DNA of 64,000 nucleotides from Streptococcus equinus ATCC 9812 (GCF_000187265.1 NZ_GL698429.1:1265698-1329697), one strand, 5' to 3'; counted from the stretch's first letter, positions 26,291 to 35,316 are shown. Translations and numbers: made by a program. The notes: generated from the letters alone by a model not told the origin.

Positions 26291-26401
26291 TATAATTGCT
26301 TTTGATAACCTCGATTTCATACCTGTGCTCCCGAATAAACAGATCTCAGTCGATCTTGAAATAGATGAAAGCCAGTAACATTTTAATGTTATTGGCTTTT
26401 T
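26291..26401 (+). ncRNA. Candidate small RNA of about 100 nt
   Basis: A perfect -10 TATAAT (26291-26296) lies about 105 bp before a strong terminator: AAAGCCAGTAACA / TGTTATTGGCTTT (26368-26399) and a T-run. No ORF with a ribosome binding site lies between them. There is no -35 at 17 bp, so an activator may be needed. It could instead be the late terminator of the tetR transcript. Confidence 0.45.
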
Positions 26402-26491
26402 GCATGAATTTTTCAAATCATTCCTGAATTTTTTATAAAAAAAGCTAAAATAGCTTGAAAATTCTTCTTTTTTTACACAATTTATTAACAG

Positions 26492-26616
26492 TTATTCACA
26501 ACTTGTGGATAAATATGGTTATATATTGGGGATAACTTGTGTATAAACTACCAACAAATCCTTTAATATCAATGGTTTTAGTCTATTAACAATTTTGATA
26601 AACAACCTGTGTATAA
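26492..26616. promoter_or_regulatory. DnaA-box cluster in a convergent intergenic region
   Basis: Four matches to TTWTNCACA: TTATTCACA (26492-26500), and on the minus strand TTATCCACA (26504-26512), TTATACACA (26538-26546) and TTATACACA (26608-26616). TTATCCCCA (26527-26535) is one base off. The region is AT-rich and lies between the 3' ends of tetR and nrdG, so it controls neither promoter directly. It resembles the DnaA-box clusters that titrate or remodel DnaA in other bacteria. Confidence 0.7.
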
Positions 26617-26647
26617 CTTCTTCTTTTTGACATTTTCTCAACAAAAA

Positions 26648-26672
26648 GAAGCCGATTATTCCCATCAGCTTC
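26648..26672 (-). terminator. Terminator of the nrdD-nrdG operon
   Basis: Minus strand GAAGCTGAT / ATCGGCTTC stem (one G-U) followed by TTTTTG, 26 bp beyond the nrdG stop. Confidence 0.8.
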
Positions 26673-26697
26673 CCATTTTCACAACTAATAAGTCATT

Positions 26698-27312
26698 TTA
26701 GATTAAATCATCGCGACTAACTTGTTCAAAGTTTTGATTGCCATCGTTTAGTTTATCCCAAATGACAACTTTTCCAGCTTTTAGTGACTTTTGAACATCA
26801 ATAATACGTTGATTTTCTGAACCACGGAACTGTAACATCAAGTTTTTCTTGGTAATATCAAAACGTCCATCAACCAGGATATCAATCAAACTCAACATTT
26901 CAAGTTTATCTGGTGTTTCCTGCATCATTTCTTCCCAAGTATAGCCAGTCCATGACCAAATATCCTTTTCAGGAAGTTCTCGGCGGACACGTTTTACCAG
27001 CGGTAAAAGAATTCCAGTATTCAAAAATGGTTCTCCTCCGAGAAGCGTAAGACCTTGAACATAAGGTTGAGACAAATCTTCCATGATTTGTTCTTCAAGC
27101 TCTTTTGTATAAGGCATTCCTGCTTTAAATGACCAAGTCGCAGCATTATAGCAGCCTTTGCAATGGAACATACAGCCTGACACGTATAGAGAATTACGAA
27201 CACCTTCTCCATCAACAAAGTTGAAGGCTTTGTAATCCATGATTCTACCCTGACTCAAATTTTCTGAAGTCCATTCACCAGGTTTAGGAGTATTCCAATT
27301 TTTTTCTTCCAT
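26698..27312 (-). CDS. nrdG: Anaerobic ribonucleotide reductase activating protein
   Basis: A 204-residue radical-SAM activase. The iron-sulphur motif CMFHCKGC (Cx3Cx2C) follows YVSG, and the GGEPF motif contributes to SAM binding. It installs the glycyl radical on NrdD under anaerobic conditions. It is the last gene of an operon in the order nrdD, 48-aa ORF, GNAT acetyltransferase, nrdG, with a 16-bp gap to the acetyltransferase. This order is conserved in streptococci such as S. pneumoniae. Confidence 0.95.
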   Translation of the reverse strand: MEEKNWNTPKPGEWTSENLSQGRIMDYKAFNFVDGEGVRNSLYVSGCMFHCKGCYNAATWSFKAGMPYTKELEEQIMEDLSQPYVQGLTLLGGEPFLNTGILLPLVKRVRRELPEKDIWSWTGYTWEEMMQETPDKLEMLSLIDILVDGRFDITKKNLMLQFRGSENQRIIDVQKSLKAGKVVIWDKLNDGNQNFEQVSRDDLI

Positions 27313-27328
27313 ACTAGTCTTCTTTCTA

Positions 27329-27832
27329 TTAATTTTCTAAAGATATCCAGTAACGTTCTACAGAATCTTGAACATCTTCCAACACACCACCGTTAGCTAA
27401 TATAACTTTGCGGCTACCTGGATTATCATCATGACAAGTCACCAAAGCTTTTTTAATATTTTTCTTCTTAGCTTCTAGCAACCCCAAGTGCAACTGTTCT
27501 TTAGCATATCCTTTGCGGCGTTCTAATGGACGAATAGAATATCCGATGTGCCCACCTTGTTTTAAAAGATTGTCATTAAGACGTAAGCGCAAATGCAAAA
27601 ATCCCAAAGCCCTGCCATCATCAGAAAACGAGACAAATTGGACCGCTGGAACAAAAGTATCTGGAATATTAATTCCCATTTCACTCAAACGATTATCCTC
27701 AAGCCATTTTTCATAAGCAAAGTTATCCACAGACCAGAAACCACCATCGTGGGCCGACTGGCTCGCTTCAAATTCTTTCATCATTTCAATAACGGCTTCT
27801 TTATCCGATAATTCAGGCCTTCGTAATTGCAT
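27329..27832 (-). CDS. GNAT-family N-acetyltransferase
   Basis: A 167-residue GNAT protein. The acetyl-CoA pyrophosphate loop region reads RPLERRKGYAKEQL (the R/Q-x-x-G-x-G/A type motif), preceded by the HIGYSIRP strand and followed by KALVTCHDDNPGSRKVI, where Asn starts the typical helix. The substrate is unknown. It is embedded in the nrdD-nrdG operon, a conserved streptococcal location, which hints at a link to anaerobic growth but does not prove one. Confidence 0.88.
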   Translation of the reverse strand: MQLRRPELSDKEAVIEMMKEFEASQSAHDGGFWSVDNFAYEKWLEDNRLSEMGINIPDTFVPAVQFVSFSDDGRALGFLHLRLRLNDNLLKQGGHIGYSIRPLERRKGYAKEQLHLGLLEAKKKNIKKALVTCHDDNPGSRKVILANGGVLEDVQDSVERYWISLEN

Positions 27833-27843
27833 AAGCTCACCTC

Positions 27844-27990
27844 TTATTTACTTTTCTTTTTAGCTTTTTCTAAAAATTGTGCTTTCAACTGGTTAACACG
27901 CCCTTTTTTATCAGCTTTCACATTTGAATTTTTCTCGTGAAAACGTTCGACTTGCTGCATACCCTTATAATCTAATTGGTATTTTCCCAC
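27844..27990 (-). CDS. Conserved 48-residue basic protein of the nrd operon
   Basis: A short ORF starting at GTG 27990 with AAAGGAG 7 bp upstream: it begins GKYQLDYKGMQQVERFHEKN (after the initiator) and ends LEKAKKKSK. It is highly charged and probably helical. A small gene of this size at the same place, between nrdD and the acetyltransferase, is found in S. pneumoniae, which supports its reality. The function is unknown. Confidence 0.75.
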   Translation of the reverse strand: MGKYQLDYKGMQQVERFHEKNSNVKADKKGRVNQLKAQFLEKAKKKSK

Positions 27991-28032
27991 GTTATTGCTC
28001 CTTTCATCTTAATTATTTATCAATATAACAAA

Positions 28033-28059
28033 GAAGCTGGGACAACTGTCTCCAGCTTC
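28033..28059 (-). terminator. Partial terminator / attenuator after nrdD
   Basis: Minus strand GAAGCTGG / CCAGCTTC stem followed by TTTG, between nrdD and the downstream small gene. The short T-run suggests incomplete termination. Confidence 0.55.
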
Positions 28060-28089
28060 AATTATTTTATGAAACTGTCTAACAAGAAT

Positions 28090-30306
28090 CTATGCTTTGT
28101 GCATGTAAGGATCACCAGGATTTTTAATTGTTGAGCCGTTCATGTGTTTCACACGAGCAGAAATTTCTTTGTGACGACCATTAACCATTGGACGGGCTTG
28201 TGGGTTTCCAAGATAGCCACAAGTACGTTTAACAACATCTACTGTTTTAGGGTCACTGTTACCACAGTTTGGACAAACGAAACCACGTTCAGTTGGTGTA
28301 AAGTCACCTTCAAATCCACAGTTATAGCAACGGTCGATTGGCGTATTTGTTCCAAGGTAACCAACACGGCTGTAAGCATAATCCCAAACAGCTTCTAGGG
28401 CTTTTGGATTTTGTTGAAGAACTGGGTATTCGCAGTAGTGAATAAATCCACCTGTCGCACCAGCTTCTGGATAAACTTTTTCAAAGTCTAATTTTTCAAA
28501 TGGTGTTGGGTTTTTACGCACATCATAGTGGAATGAGTTTGTGTAGTATTCTTTATCTGTAATATCTTTGACAATACCAAATTTCTTAGTATCAAGACGG
28601 CAGAAGCGGTCTGTCAAACTTTCAGATGGTGTTGAATAGATTGAGAAGTGGTAATCATATTCATCTGACCATTCTACACAGTACTCTTTCATCTTGCGGA
28701 TGATATCCACTGTAAATTCTTTAGCTTCAGCATTTGTTTCCCAGTTTGGTCCGAAGAAAACTGTTCCGACTTCGTAAAGTCCGATGTAACCAAGAGAAAC
28801 TGTTGCACGACGGTGACGGAAAAGTTCATCAACGTTGTCGTATTTGCCAAGACGTTTTCCAAACGCACCGTATTGATAAAGAATTGGTGCATTTGCTGGA
28901 GTTGCTTCTTTAACACGTTCAACACGGTAAACAAGAGCATCTTTAGCAATTCCCATGCGTTCGTTGAAGATTTCCCAGAATTTGTCCATATCACCGTTTG
29001 ATTCCATAGCAATACGAGGAAGGTTAACAGTGACAACCCCAAGGTTCATACGACCTGAGTTAACTTCAACGCCATTTTCATCTTTCCAACCTTGAAGGAA
29101 TGAACGGCATCCCATAGGTGCTTTGAATGAACCAGTCAATTCAACGATTTTATCGTATGAAAGAACGTCTGGGTACATACGTTTTGTAGCACATTCCAAA
29201 GCTAATTGTTTGATATCGTAGTTTGGGGTACCTTCTTCAAGGTTAAGACCACTCTTCAATGTGAAGATTAATTTAGGGAAGATAGCTGTACGGTGTTCGC
29301 TACCAAGACCTTTGATACGAATAGTAAGAATAGCTTTTTGAATTTCACGTTCAAACCAGTTTGTACCAAGACCAAAACCTAGAGAAGTAAATGGTGTTTG
29401 ACCATTTGATGTAAACAAAGTATTGATTTCATATTCAAGACTTTGCATAGCATCGTAGATATCTTTTTTCGTTTTTGTACGTGCGTAATCTTCGCGACGA
29501 TCTTCAGCAACCCATTCTTGGGCATCTTTCATATGTTTTTTGTAGTTAAGTTCAGCATATGGTGCCAAAAATTCATCGATACGGTCTGCTGTACATCCAC
29601 CATATTGGCTTGAAGCAACGTTAGCAATGATTTGAGAAATTTGAGCTGTCGCTGTTTGAATAGATTTTGGACTTTCAACTTCAGCATTACCAATCTTAAA
29701 GCCATTTCCCAACATTCCTTTAAAGTCAATCAAACAGCAGTTTGTCATTGGAGTGTATGGGCTGTAATCAAGATCGTGGAAGTGAATATCACCTTTTTGG
29801 TGCGCATTGGCAACGTGAGCTGGCAACATTTTAAGCCCGATTGACTTACCAACGATACCTGCAGTCAAGTCACGTTGTGTGTTGAAGACTTCGCTATCTT
29901 TGTTTGCGTTTTCATTTACGACCGTTTGATCTTTGTTCAACAGTTTATCAATAGAAAAGTTGATATCTGTCGCCTGAGAGCGCGCAAAATCGCGTTTTGT
30001 ACGATAATTGATATATTCTTGAGCAATTGCATATTCATTAGCTTCTAAAAGTTCATGCTCAACGATATTTTGAATCTCATAAATTTTAACGTTATCTTTG
30101 AAGCGGTCAAAAATTTCAGCAACGATATTATCTGAAATACTTTCCAATTTTGCTTCGATAACTGGAGACATTTTTGTCACATTATTGCTAGCTTTTAGCA
30201 AAGCATTATAAATCTTATCTGCATCAAAGTTTACAGAACGTCCATCACGTTTGATAACTTTTACAGTAGGCTGAGTAGCAATTTTTTCTTTTTCTAATGT
30301 AATCAT
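28090..30306 (-). CDS. nrdD: Anaerobic ribonucleoside-triphosphate reductase, class III
   Basis: A 738-residue glycyl-radical enzyme that reduces NTPs to dNTPs without oxygen. The N-terminal ATP-cone (VIKRDGRSVNFDADKIYNAL) is the allosteric site. The C-terminal zinc site has CYNC and CPNC pairs, and the radical glycine lies in KRTCGYLGNPQARP near the end. The ribosome binding site is GGAG. It is the first gene of an operon ending with its activase nrdG. No exact NrdR box was found at the promoter. Confidence 0.97.
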   Translation of the reverse strand: MITLEKEKIATQPTVKVIKRDGRSVNFDADKIYNALLKASNNVTKMSPVIEAKLESISDNIVAEIFDRFKDNVKIYEIQNIVEHELLEANEYAIAQEYINYRTKRDFARSQATDINFSIDKLLNKDQTVVNENANKDSEVFNTQRDLTAGIVGKSIGLKMLPAHVANAHQKGDIHFHDLDYSPYTPMTNCCLIDFKGMLGNGFKIGNAEVESPKSIQTATAQISQIIANVASSQYGGCTADRIDEFLAPYAELNYKKHMKDAQEWVAEDRREDYARTKTKKDIYDAMQSLEYEINTLFTSNGQTPFTSLGFGLGTNWFEREIQKAILTIRIKGLGSEHRTAIFPKLIFTLKSGLNLEEGTPNYDIKQLALECATKRMYPDVLSYDKIVELTGSFKAPMGCRSFLQGWKDENGVEVNSGRMNLGVVTVNLPRIAMESNGDMDKFWEIFNERMGIAKDALVYRVERVKEATPANAPILYQYGAFGKRLGKYDNVDELFRHRRATVSLGYIGLYEVGTVFFGPNWETNAEAKEFTVDIIRKMKEYCVEWSDEYDYHFSIYSTPSESLTDRFCRLDTKKFGIVKDITDKEYYTNSFHYDVRKNPTPFEKLDFEKVYPEAGATGGFIHYCEYPVLQQNPKALEAVWDYAYSRVGYLGTNTPIDRCYNCGFEGDFTPTERGFVCPNCGNSDPKTVDVVKRTCGYLGNPQARPMVNGRHKEISARVKHMNGSTIKNPGDPYMHKA

Positions 30307-30330
30307 ATGAACACTCCTTCTTACTCGTCT

Positions 30331-30358
30331 ATTATAACACGGGACAAAAAAAAATCAA
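30331..30358 (-). promoter_or_regulatory. Promoter of nrdD
   Basis: Minus strand TTGATT, 16-bp spacer, TATAAT, the -10 extended by TG. The -35 overlaps the edge of the adjacent terminator stem. Confidence 0.75.
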
Positions 30359-30397
30359 TATCTTGTGGTCACTTTTTTTGACGACCACAAGATATTG
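30356..30397 (-). terminator. Strong terminator after the 525-aa membrane protein gene
   Basis: Perfect 15-bp stem CAATATCTTGTGGTC / GACCACAAGATATTG; on the minus strand a run of T follows. Confidence 0.9.
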
Positions 30398-30406
30398 CGT
30401 TTTTCT

Positions 30407-31984
30407 TTATTTTTTATGATAGACGGTAAATCCTGTAATACCGACGATTTGGACCTTTTCGTAATTAGAAGAAAAATTATTTTTTAGTGATTCAGAAATT
30501 TTTTGGTCCTTGTTAACTACAATATATGACCCTAGATTTTGTAGCAGTTCATCTTCTAAAACTTTTTTATTAGCAGATTTAGCAGTATTAACTACTGGAG
30601 AAGTAAATTGTGAACTACTTGGTAGTTGACTATCGATACCAATCTTAGATGAATCATCCCAAACGTAAATAGTATCATCTTTAGACACTTCTTTTTCAAG
30701 ATATTTTGCAATAGTTGTGCGTTCACTATTAGCATTAACTGACAAGCAAGCATGTAAAACAGGCTGCCCAACACCAACTACTAATACCAAAATTGGCAAA
30801 TAGAGATGACGTTTAAGATAAAAGCCAAAACTTCCAACATTGTCTGAAGCCTTTCTACGACGATGTGACGTTTTTGTCAGACTACGTTGATATTGCTCAC
30901 CTAATGCCATAGCTGTTAACAATACGCCAAAAGGCATAGCTGCTAATAGATTGTAAAATTGATAACTTTGCGTTAACAAATCAATAACAAAGAAGCAGAT
31001 AAATACTAAAAGGATAAGCCATTTGGCTACTTTATCATGAGAGTTTCTAACAATTTTACCAAATGACACTGCACCAAACACTAGCCCAGAACCCAAAGCA
31101 ACAACGATTTGGAACAACAATGTCAAAATCAAATTACCATCACTTGTCGCAAAACTAGTAAATTGATAAACAATAGCTTGGTTAAGGTACGGCAACAATA
31201 CCTGTGAGTTCAAAATAAAGTAACCAGCAGTGTAAAATACCAAAATAGTACCAAAAATGATACACAATAATTGGTAGAAACCACGCGCAAAGTGACCTTT
31301 TCTCAAGTTATACACAATGATTGTCAAGAATGAAAGTATCCAGAACACCAATGTACGAGGTTCTAAAAGCATGGCTGCTGCGCCAGCAAATCCATACAAG
31401 ATGAAAGCTTCATCCTTGATAATATCAGCAAAATACTTAGTCAAGAACCACAATGAAACCATAACAAAAGGCATGGCAAACTGGATAGGATATAAACCAC
31501 CAAAACCAAGCGCAACACTTAACAAGTAAAATACTCCAGTAAATGGAACAGCAAGACGGTGACTGTCAGTAAAGTAGTTAACCAACTTGTAGAAATAGAT
31601 TCCTGACAAATAAAATGCCACAATTTGGATAGGAACTAACCACAAAGTTGACCCAAGAATGTAAGCTAATGCAATGACAGCATAATAAAGGAAGCCACCT
31701 GTCGCAAACATATCAGTAAATGGAAGGTATCCTTTAGAAAACATTAATCCAATATAAAGATTTTGTGACTGTAGGCTATTTGCCATATCAGTAAATAAGG
31801 GTACTGCTACTGATAAGCAACTCACCACAACACTCAATAGTAAAATATACAATTTATGAGGTTGAGGAACTTTTGTTCGTTTAGAAGGCTCTAAATGACT
31901 TCTAACTTCACCGACTTTATGAGATGTACGACTGTACGATGATAACGCACTCTGATCTACATTTACTTGTTCTGATGTATTCAC
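30407..31984 (-). CDS. Polytopic membrane protein, GT-C glycosyltransferase-like
   Basis: A 525-residue protein: a charged cytoplasmic N-terminus of about 43 residues, 10-12 hydrophobic segments (residues about 45-430), and a C-terminal extracytoplasmic domain of about 90 residues. The architecture, including an early acidic loop (FTDMAN, FTDMFATGGF) and a soluble C-terminal domain, resembles GT-C-fold glycosyltransferases using lipid-linked sugars, but the catalytic residues cannot be assigned with certainty. It starts at GTG with AAGGAGAG before it. Its own promoter overlaps the end of the upstream 42-codon gene. Confidence 0.65.
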   Translation of the reverse strand: MNTSEQVNVDQSALSSYSRTSHKVGEVRSHLEPSKRTKVPQPHKLYILLLSVVVSCLSVAVPLFTDMANSLQSQNLYIGLMFSKGYLPFTDMFATGGFLYYAVIALAYILGSTLWLVPIQIVAFYLSGIYFYKLVNYFTDSHRLAVPFTGVFYLLSVALGFGGLYPIQFAMPFVMVSLWFLTKYFADIIKDEAFILYGFAGAAAMLLEPRTLVFWILSFLTIIVYNLRKGHFARGFYQLLCIIFGTILVFYTAGYFILNSQVLLPYLNQAIVYQFTSFATSDGNLILTLLFQIVVALGSGLVFGAVSFGKIVRNSHDKVAKWLILLVFICFFVIDLLTQSYQFYNLLAAMPFGVLLTAMALGEQYQRSLTKTSHRRRKASDNVGSFGFYLKRHLYLPILVLVVGVGQPVLHACLSVNANSERTTIAKYLEKEVSKDDTIYVWDDSSKIGIDSQLPSSSQFTSPVVNTAKSANKKVLEDELLQNLGSYIVVNKDQKISESLKNNFSSNYEKVQIVGITGFTVYHKK

Positions 31985-32013
31985 TTATTCTCTCCTTGAA
32001 TTGTCATACATTA

Positions 32014-32041
32014 AGTATAACAAAAACTAATCATTAGTCAA
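32014..32041 (-). promoter_or_regulatory. Promoter of the polytopic membrane protein gene
   Basis: Minus strand TTGACT, 16-bp spacer, TATACT, 29 bp before the GTG start. The -35 lies inside the 3' end of the 42-codon ORF. Confidence 0.75.
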
Positions 32042-32155
32042 TTTGTTGAGGATAGCACAATAAGCTAAAAGTTCCCTAAAACCGTGGCGTGTCTTGTTTT
32101 GATAGCGTTTTAAGAAATCCTTTTCTTCTTGGCTGAGAACATCCGCTTTTTTCAT
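32027..32155 (-). CDS. 42-residue protein behind a sigma-X (competence) promoter
   Basis: A short ORF starting at ATG 32155 with GGAGG 7 bp upstream: it begins MKKADVLSQEEKDFLKRYQN and ends LLAYCAILNKLTND. It is soluble-looking with an amphipathic helical middle; no family is recognised. Just upstream is an exact cin-box TACGAATA (32179-32186), placing it in the predicted late-competence regulon. A terminator separates it from the DUF1292 gene, so it is an independent unit. The good ribosome binding site and dedicated promoter argue that it is a real gene. Confidence 0.65.
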   Translation of the reverse strand: MKKADVLSQEEKDFLKRYQNKTRHGFRELLAYCAILNKLTND

Positions 32156-32178
32156 CAAATTTTCCTCCTTCATTTACC

Positions 32179-32186
32179 TATTCGTA
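32179..32186 (-). promoter_or_regulatory. cin-box, sigma-X promoter of the 42-codon gene
   Basis: Minus strand TACGAATA preceded by TTT and a T-rich stretch, the consensus recognised by the competence sigma factor ComX/SigX. It ends 23 bp before the ATG. Confidence 0.7.
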
Positions 32187-32218
32187 AAATAAAAAAGAGT
32201 CATTTTTGACAAAAAAAT

Positions 32219-32245
32219 AAAGGCTAGGAAATACTCCTAACCTTT
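32219..32245 (-). terminator. Terminator of ireB-ruvX-DUF1292
   Basis: Minus strand AAAGGTTAGGA / TCCTAGCCTTT (one G-U) with a T-run, 8 bp beyond the DUF1292 stop. Confidence 0.85.
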
Positions 32246-32253
32246 ATAGCAAA

Positions 32254-32571
32254 TTAGTCTTCGTCTAAGAAGCTATTGAAAACTTCTTCAATCATATTCC
32301 ATTCAGCATCTGAATCTTCAGGAATTGGTTGAAGATCACCTTCAGTACCATCTTCATTTTCAGTGAATGAGTAAGCTTGAATTTCGATTTGACCTTGTTC
32401 ATCTTCTTCAGCACCTGCTGGTACCAAAAGAACATAGTTTTTACCGAATTCTTCGCGACCATCGATTGTCAAAAGAATTTCAAAAAGTGTTTCATTACCT
32501 TGTTCATCTACAAGTGTAATAACTTCATGCTCGTGATCATGGTTATGATCGTGGTTATGGTTATGTGCCAT
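32254..32571 (-). CDS. DUF1292 family protein (YrzB-like)
   Basis: A 105-residue acidic protein with a His/Asn/Asp-rich head ([14 protein letters not shown]), which may bind metal, followed by a DUF1292 domain ([20 protein letters not shown]). The function is unknown. It is the third gene of ireB-ruvX-DUF1292, a very conserved Firmicutes cluster. The His-rich tail is a common variation in streptococci. Confidence 0.88.
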   Translation of the reverse strand: MAHNHNHDHNHDHEHEVITLVDEQGNETLFEILLTIDGREEFGKNYVLLVPAGAEEDEQGQIEIQAYSFTENEDGTEGDLQPIPEDSDAEWNMIEEVFNSFLDED

Positions 32572-32603
32572 AATAGTCTCCTTTAAATGAATTAATGATT
32601 AGA

Positions 32604-33023
32604 TTAAAACATTCTATCTAAATAATTTTGCAAAATAAGCTGTGCTGCTAACTTATCGATAACTTTTTTTCGTTTACCACGACTAACATCAGCTTGCTCT
32701 ACTAACATACGTTCTGCTTGAACAGTTGTTAAACGTTCATCTTGATAGTCAACTGGAATGTTGAAAAGTTCTTTGATTTGGTCGCCATAAGCTTTACTTG
32801 CTTCAACACGAGGACCTTCGGTATTATTCATATTTTTTGGTAAACCGACAACGAACTTATCAACGTTATACTGCTTAACTAACTCTCCAAGTCTTTCAAA
32901 ACCAAATTCGCCAGCTTCTTCGTCAATTTGGATAATTTCTACACCTTGCGCTGTAAAACCAAGGGGGTCACTAATCGCAACACCAACAGTCTTTGAGCCG
33001 ACATCTAGTCCCATAATTCTCAT
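32604..33023 (-). CDS. ruvX: YqgF/RuvX putative pre-16S rRNA nuclease / Holliday-junction resolvase family
   Basis: A 139-residue RNase-H-fold protein beginning [20 protein letters not shown], where the first Asp is a catalytic acid; [13 protein letters not shown] and [12 protein letters not shown] contain the further conserved residues. E. coli YqgF processes the 16S rRNA 5' end; a resolvase role has also been proposed. It overlaps ireB by 4 bp and sits in one operon with it. Confidence 0.93.
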   Translation of the reverse strand: MRIMGLDVGSKTVGVAISDPLGFTAQGVEIIQIDEEAGEFGFERLGELVKQYNVDKFVVGLPKNMNNTEGPRVEASKAYGDQIKELFNIPVDYQDERLTTVQAERMLVEQADVSRGKRKKVIDKLAAQLILQNYLDRMF

Positions 33024-33289
33024 TTCAAATTAATTCCATTTCCTTTGAGATAATAGCGGACAAGCTCTTCAACAATTTCATCACGTTCGTATTTACGAAT
33101 TTGATTTCTGGCATCATTGTAACGAGGCACATAAGCAGGGTCACCACTTAGGACATAACCTACAATCTGATTGATTGGATTATAGCCTTTTTCATCAAGG
33201 GAGCGATAAACCGTTGTTAAAGTTTCACTAATTTCTTTCTTGTTGCTATCGTCTAAATTAAAGCGTACAGTTTCGTCAGTAAATCCCAT
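33020..33289 (-). CDS. ireB: IreB family regulatory phosphoprotein
   Basis: An 89-residue protein of the DUF965 family ([20 protein letters not shown]). In Enterococcus faecalis IreB is phosphorylated by the PASTA kinase IreK and affects cephalosporin tolerance. [21 protein letters not shown] segment is typical. It is the first gene of ireB-ruvX-DUF1292, with a clear promoter upstream. Confidence 0.92.
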   Translation of the reverse strand: MGFTDETVRFNLDDSNKKEISETLTTVYRSLDEKGYNPINQIVGYVLSGDPAYVPRYNDARNQIRKYERDEIVEELVRYYLKGNGINLK

Positions 33290-33324
33290 ACTTACACCTT
33301 CTTTCTAAATAGCTGTCACCAATT

Positions 33325-33353
33325 ATTATAGCTTATTCACAAAGATTTCACAA
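33325..33353 (-). promoter_or_regulatory. Promoter of ireB operon
   Basis: Minus strand TTGTGA, 17-bp spacer, TATAAT, 35 bp before the ireB ATG. Confidence 0.8.
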
Positions 33354-33517
33354 GAATCTGACTTTATTTAACCAAAGTTTATTTCACAATAGCAATAGTT
33401 ATGAAAAAAAAGTCATAAAACTTGACACAGATACAATGTAACCTTTTTCAAAATTTGACAAATTTACTATTTTTTAGAACAAAAAAAGCCCCTAAAAAGA
33501 GACTTTTCTACTATATA

Positions 33518-33916
33518 TTATAATGCTGCACGAAGACGAGCTTCTGCATTTTCCACATTACGAATTGAGCGTGGCAAGAAAGCACGAATATCGTCCTCTT
33601 TGTAACCCACTTGAAGACGTTTGTCATCAATCAAAATTGGGCTTTTCAAAATACGTGGATTAGCTTGAATGAGATCGATAACCTCACTTAAACTTAATTC
33701 CTCAATATCGCAGTCAAGTGCTTTTGCGTAACGGTTTTTAGATGAAACAATACTTTCAATACCGTTTTCTGTTTTTGTTAATATCGCTAAGATTTCTTCT
33801 CGTGATAGTGGTTCTTTTCCTAAATTCTGTTCTTTATAAGGGAGCTGATGAGCGTTGAGCCATGTTTTGGCTTTTTTACAGCTTGTACAACTTGAAATTG
33901 TGTAAATTTTAATCAT
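33518..33916 (-). CDS. spx: Spx-family regulator
   Basis: A 132-residue ArsC-fold protein starting MIKIYTISSCTSCKKAKTW; the CTSC motif (Cys10-Cys13) is the redox switch. The RPI/S-type segment RILKSPILIDDKRLQVGY is conserved. Spx binds the RNA polymerase alpha C-terminal domain and redirects transcription under disulphide or envelope stress. The ATG at 33916 gives the standard N-terminus; an upstream GTG would add four residues. Streptococci usually have two spx genes, and I cannot tell which this one matches. Confidence 0.92.
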   Translation of the reverse strand: MIKIYTISSCTSCKKAKTWLNAHQLPYKEQNLGKEPLSREEILAILTKTENGIESIVSSKNRYAKALDCDIEELSLSEVIDLIQANPRILKSPILIDDKRLQVGYKEDDIRAFLPRSIRNVENAEARLRAAL

Positions 33917-34072
33917 GTGCACTCTCACTTTCTATCCCATGATAGTTGTATTATAGCACACACACATTGAGGAGCACATGGGACCTAAGACCTATTTTTC
34001 TAAAAAGTCAATTAAAAAGATTTATTTTTTTCTTGAAAATGTACTCATTTTTATCAAAAATTTATTAAAAGA

Positions 34073-34095
34073 GCCTGAAACGTATCGTTTCAAGC
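34073..34095 (-). terminator. Terminator of cinA-recA
   Basis: Minus strand GCTTGAAACG / CGTTTCAGGC stem (one G-U) followed by TCTTTT, beyond the recA stop. Confidence 0.8.
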
Positions 34096-34112
34096 TTTAA
34101 AGCAATTCAAAA

Positions 34113-35267
34113 TTATTCTTCAATTTCAATCGCATCATCTAGGTCAAGAACAACTTCATCTGCTTTTTCAGAAGTTGCAGCTGATTCGTCAGCAGCATTT
34201 GCTGCTTTTTCATCTTCAGTTTCTTCAACAAGTCCATAATGAACACGAACTTTGTGATCAATTTCGTCAAAGACATCTGGGTGATCTGCCAAATATTTCT
34301 TAGCATTTTCAGAACCTTGACCAATTTTCTCTCCATTGTAAGAGAACCATGCACCAGCTTTGTTGATAATATCCAAATCACTAGCGATTTTAATCAACTC
34401 ACCTGTACGCGAAATTCCTTCACCGTACATGATTTCCACTTCAGCAGTTTTAAACGGTGGGGCAACTTTGTTTTTAACAACTTTGATTTTAGTTTCTTTA
34501 CCAATGTTGCTATCTTTTTGGTCGCCAGTACCTTTAATTTGTGTATTTCCACGAACATCAAGACGAACTGATGAATAGAATTTAAGAGCACGTCCACCAG
34601 GTGTTGTTTCTGGGTTACCAAACATGACACCAACTTTTTCACGCAATTGGTTGATGAAGATAGCGATTGTTTTTGTTTTGTTGATAGATGCTGAGAGTTT
34701 ACGCATAGCTTGACTCATCATACGAGCTTGCAAACCAACGTGGTTATCACCAATGTCACCATCAATTTCTGCACGAGGTACAAGAGCGGCAACAGAGTCG
34801 ACAACAACAAGGTCAACAGCACCAGAATCAATCAATTTACCTGCAATTTCAAGACCTTGTTCACCTGAATCAGGTTGTGACAAAAGAAGTTCATCGATAT
34901 TAACACCAAGAGCTGCTGCATAAGCTGGATCAAGAGCATGTTCGGCATCGATAAAGGCTGCAATACCACCTTCTTTTTGTGCCTGTGCTACAGCATGAAG
35001 AGCTACTGTTGTTTTACCAGAACTTTCAGGACCATAGATTTCAATGATACGTCCTTTAGGGTATCCACCGGCACCTAGGGCAATATCAAGCGCCAGACTA
35101 CCAGTACTCATGACTTGAACTTTTTGTTCAGCACGCTCACCAAGACGCATGACCGCTCCTTTACCAAAATCTTTTTCGATTAATTTCAAAGCATCATCAA
35201 GTGCTTTTTTACGCTCATCACCGAATTTCTTCGTGATAGCTTCTGTTTTCTTTGTCTTTTTAGCCAA
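34113..35267 (-). CDS. recA: RecA recombinase
   Basis: A 384-residue RecA. Walker A is [13 protein letters not shown], Walker [13 protein letters not shown], followed by DNA-binding loops L1 (MSQAMRKLS) and L2 ([18 protein letters not shown]). It drives homologous recombination, repair and natural transformation. It lies 49 bp downstream of cinA in the same orientation, and the cin-box ahead of cinA would make the pair competence-inducible. No LexA/HdiR-type box was recognised. Confidence 0.98.
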   Translation of the reverse strand: MAKKTKKTEAITKKFGDERKKALDDALKLIEKDFGKGAVMRLGERAEQKVQVMSTGSLALDIALGAGGYPKGRIIEIYGPESSGKTTVALHAVAQAQKEGGIAAFIDAEHALDPAYAAALGVNIDELLLSQPDSGEQGLEIAGKLIDSGAVDLVVVDSVAALVPRAEIDGDIGDNHVGLQARMMSQAMRKLSASINKTKTIAIFINQLREKVGVMFGNPETTPGGRALKFYSSVRLDVRGNTQIKGTGDQKDSNIGKETKIKVVKNKVAPPFKTAEVEIMYGEGISRTGELIKIASDLDIINKAGAWFSYNGEKIGQGSENAKKYLADHPDVFDEIDHKVRVHYGLVEETEDEKAANAADESAATSEKADEVVLDLDDAIEIEE

Positions 35268-35316
35268 ATTTTTCCCTTTCTGTTTGTTCGAGATACTAGC
35301 CCTATTATATCAGAAT

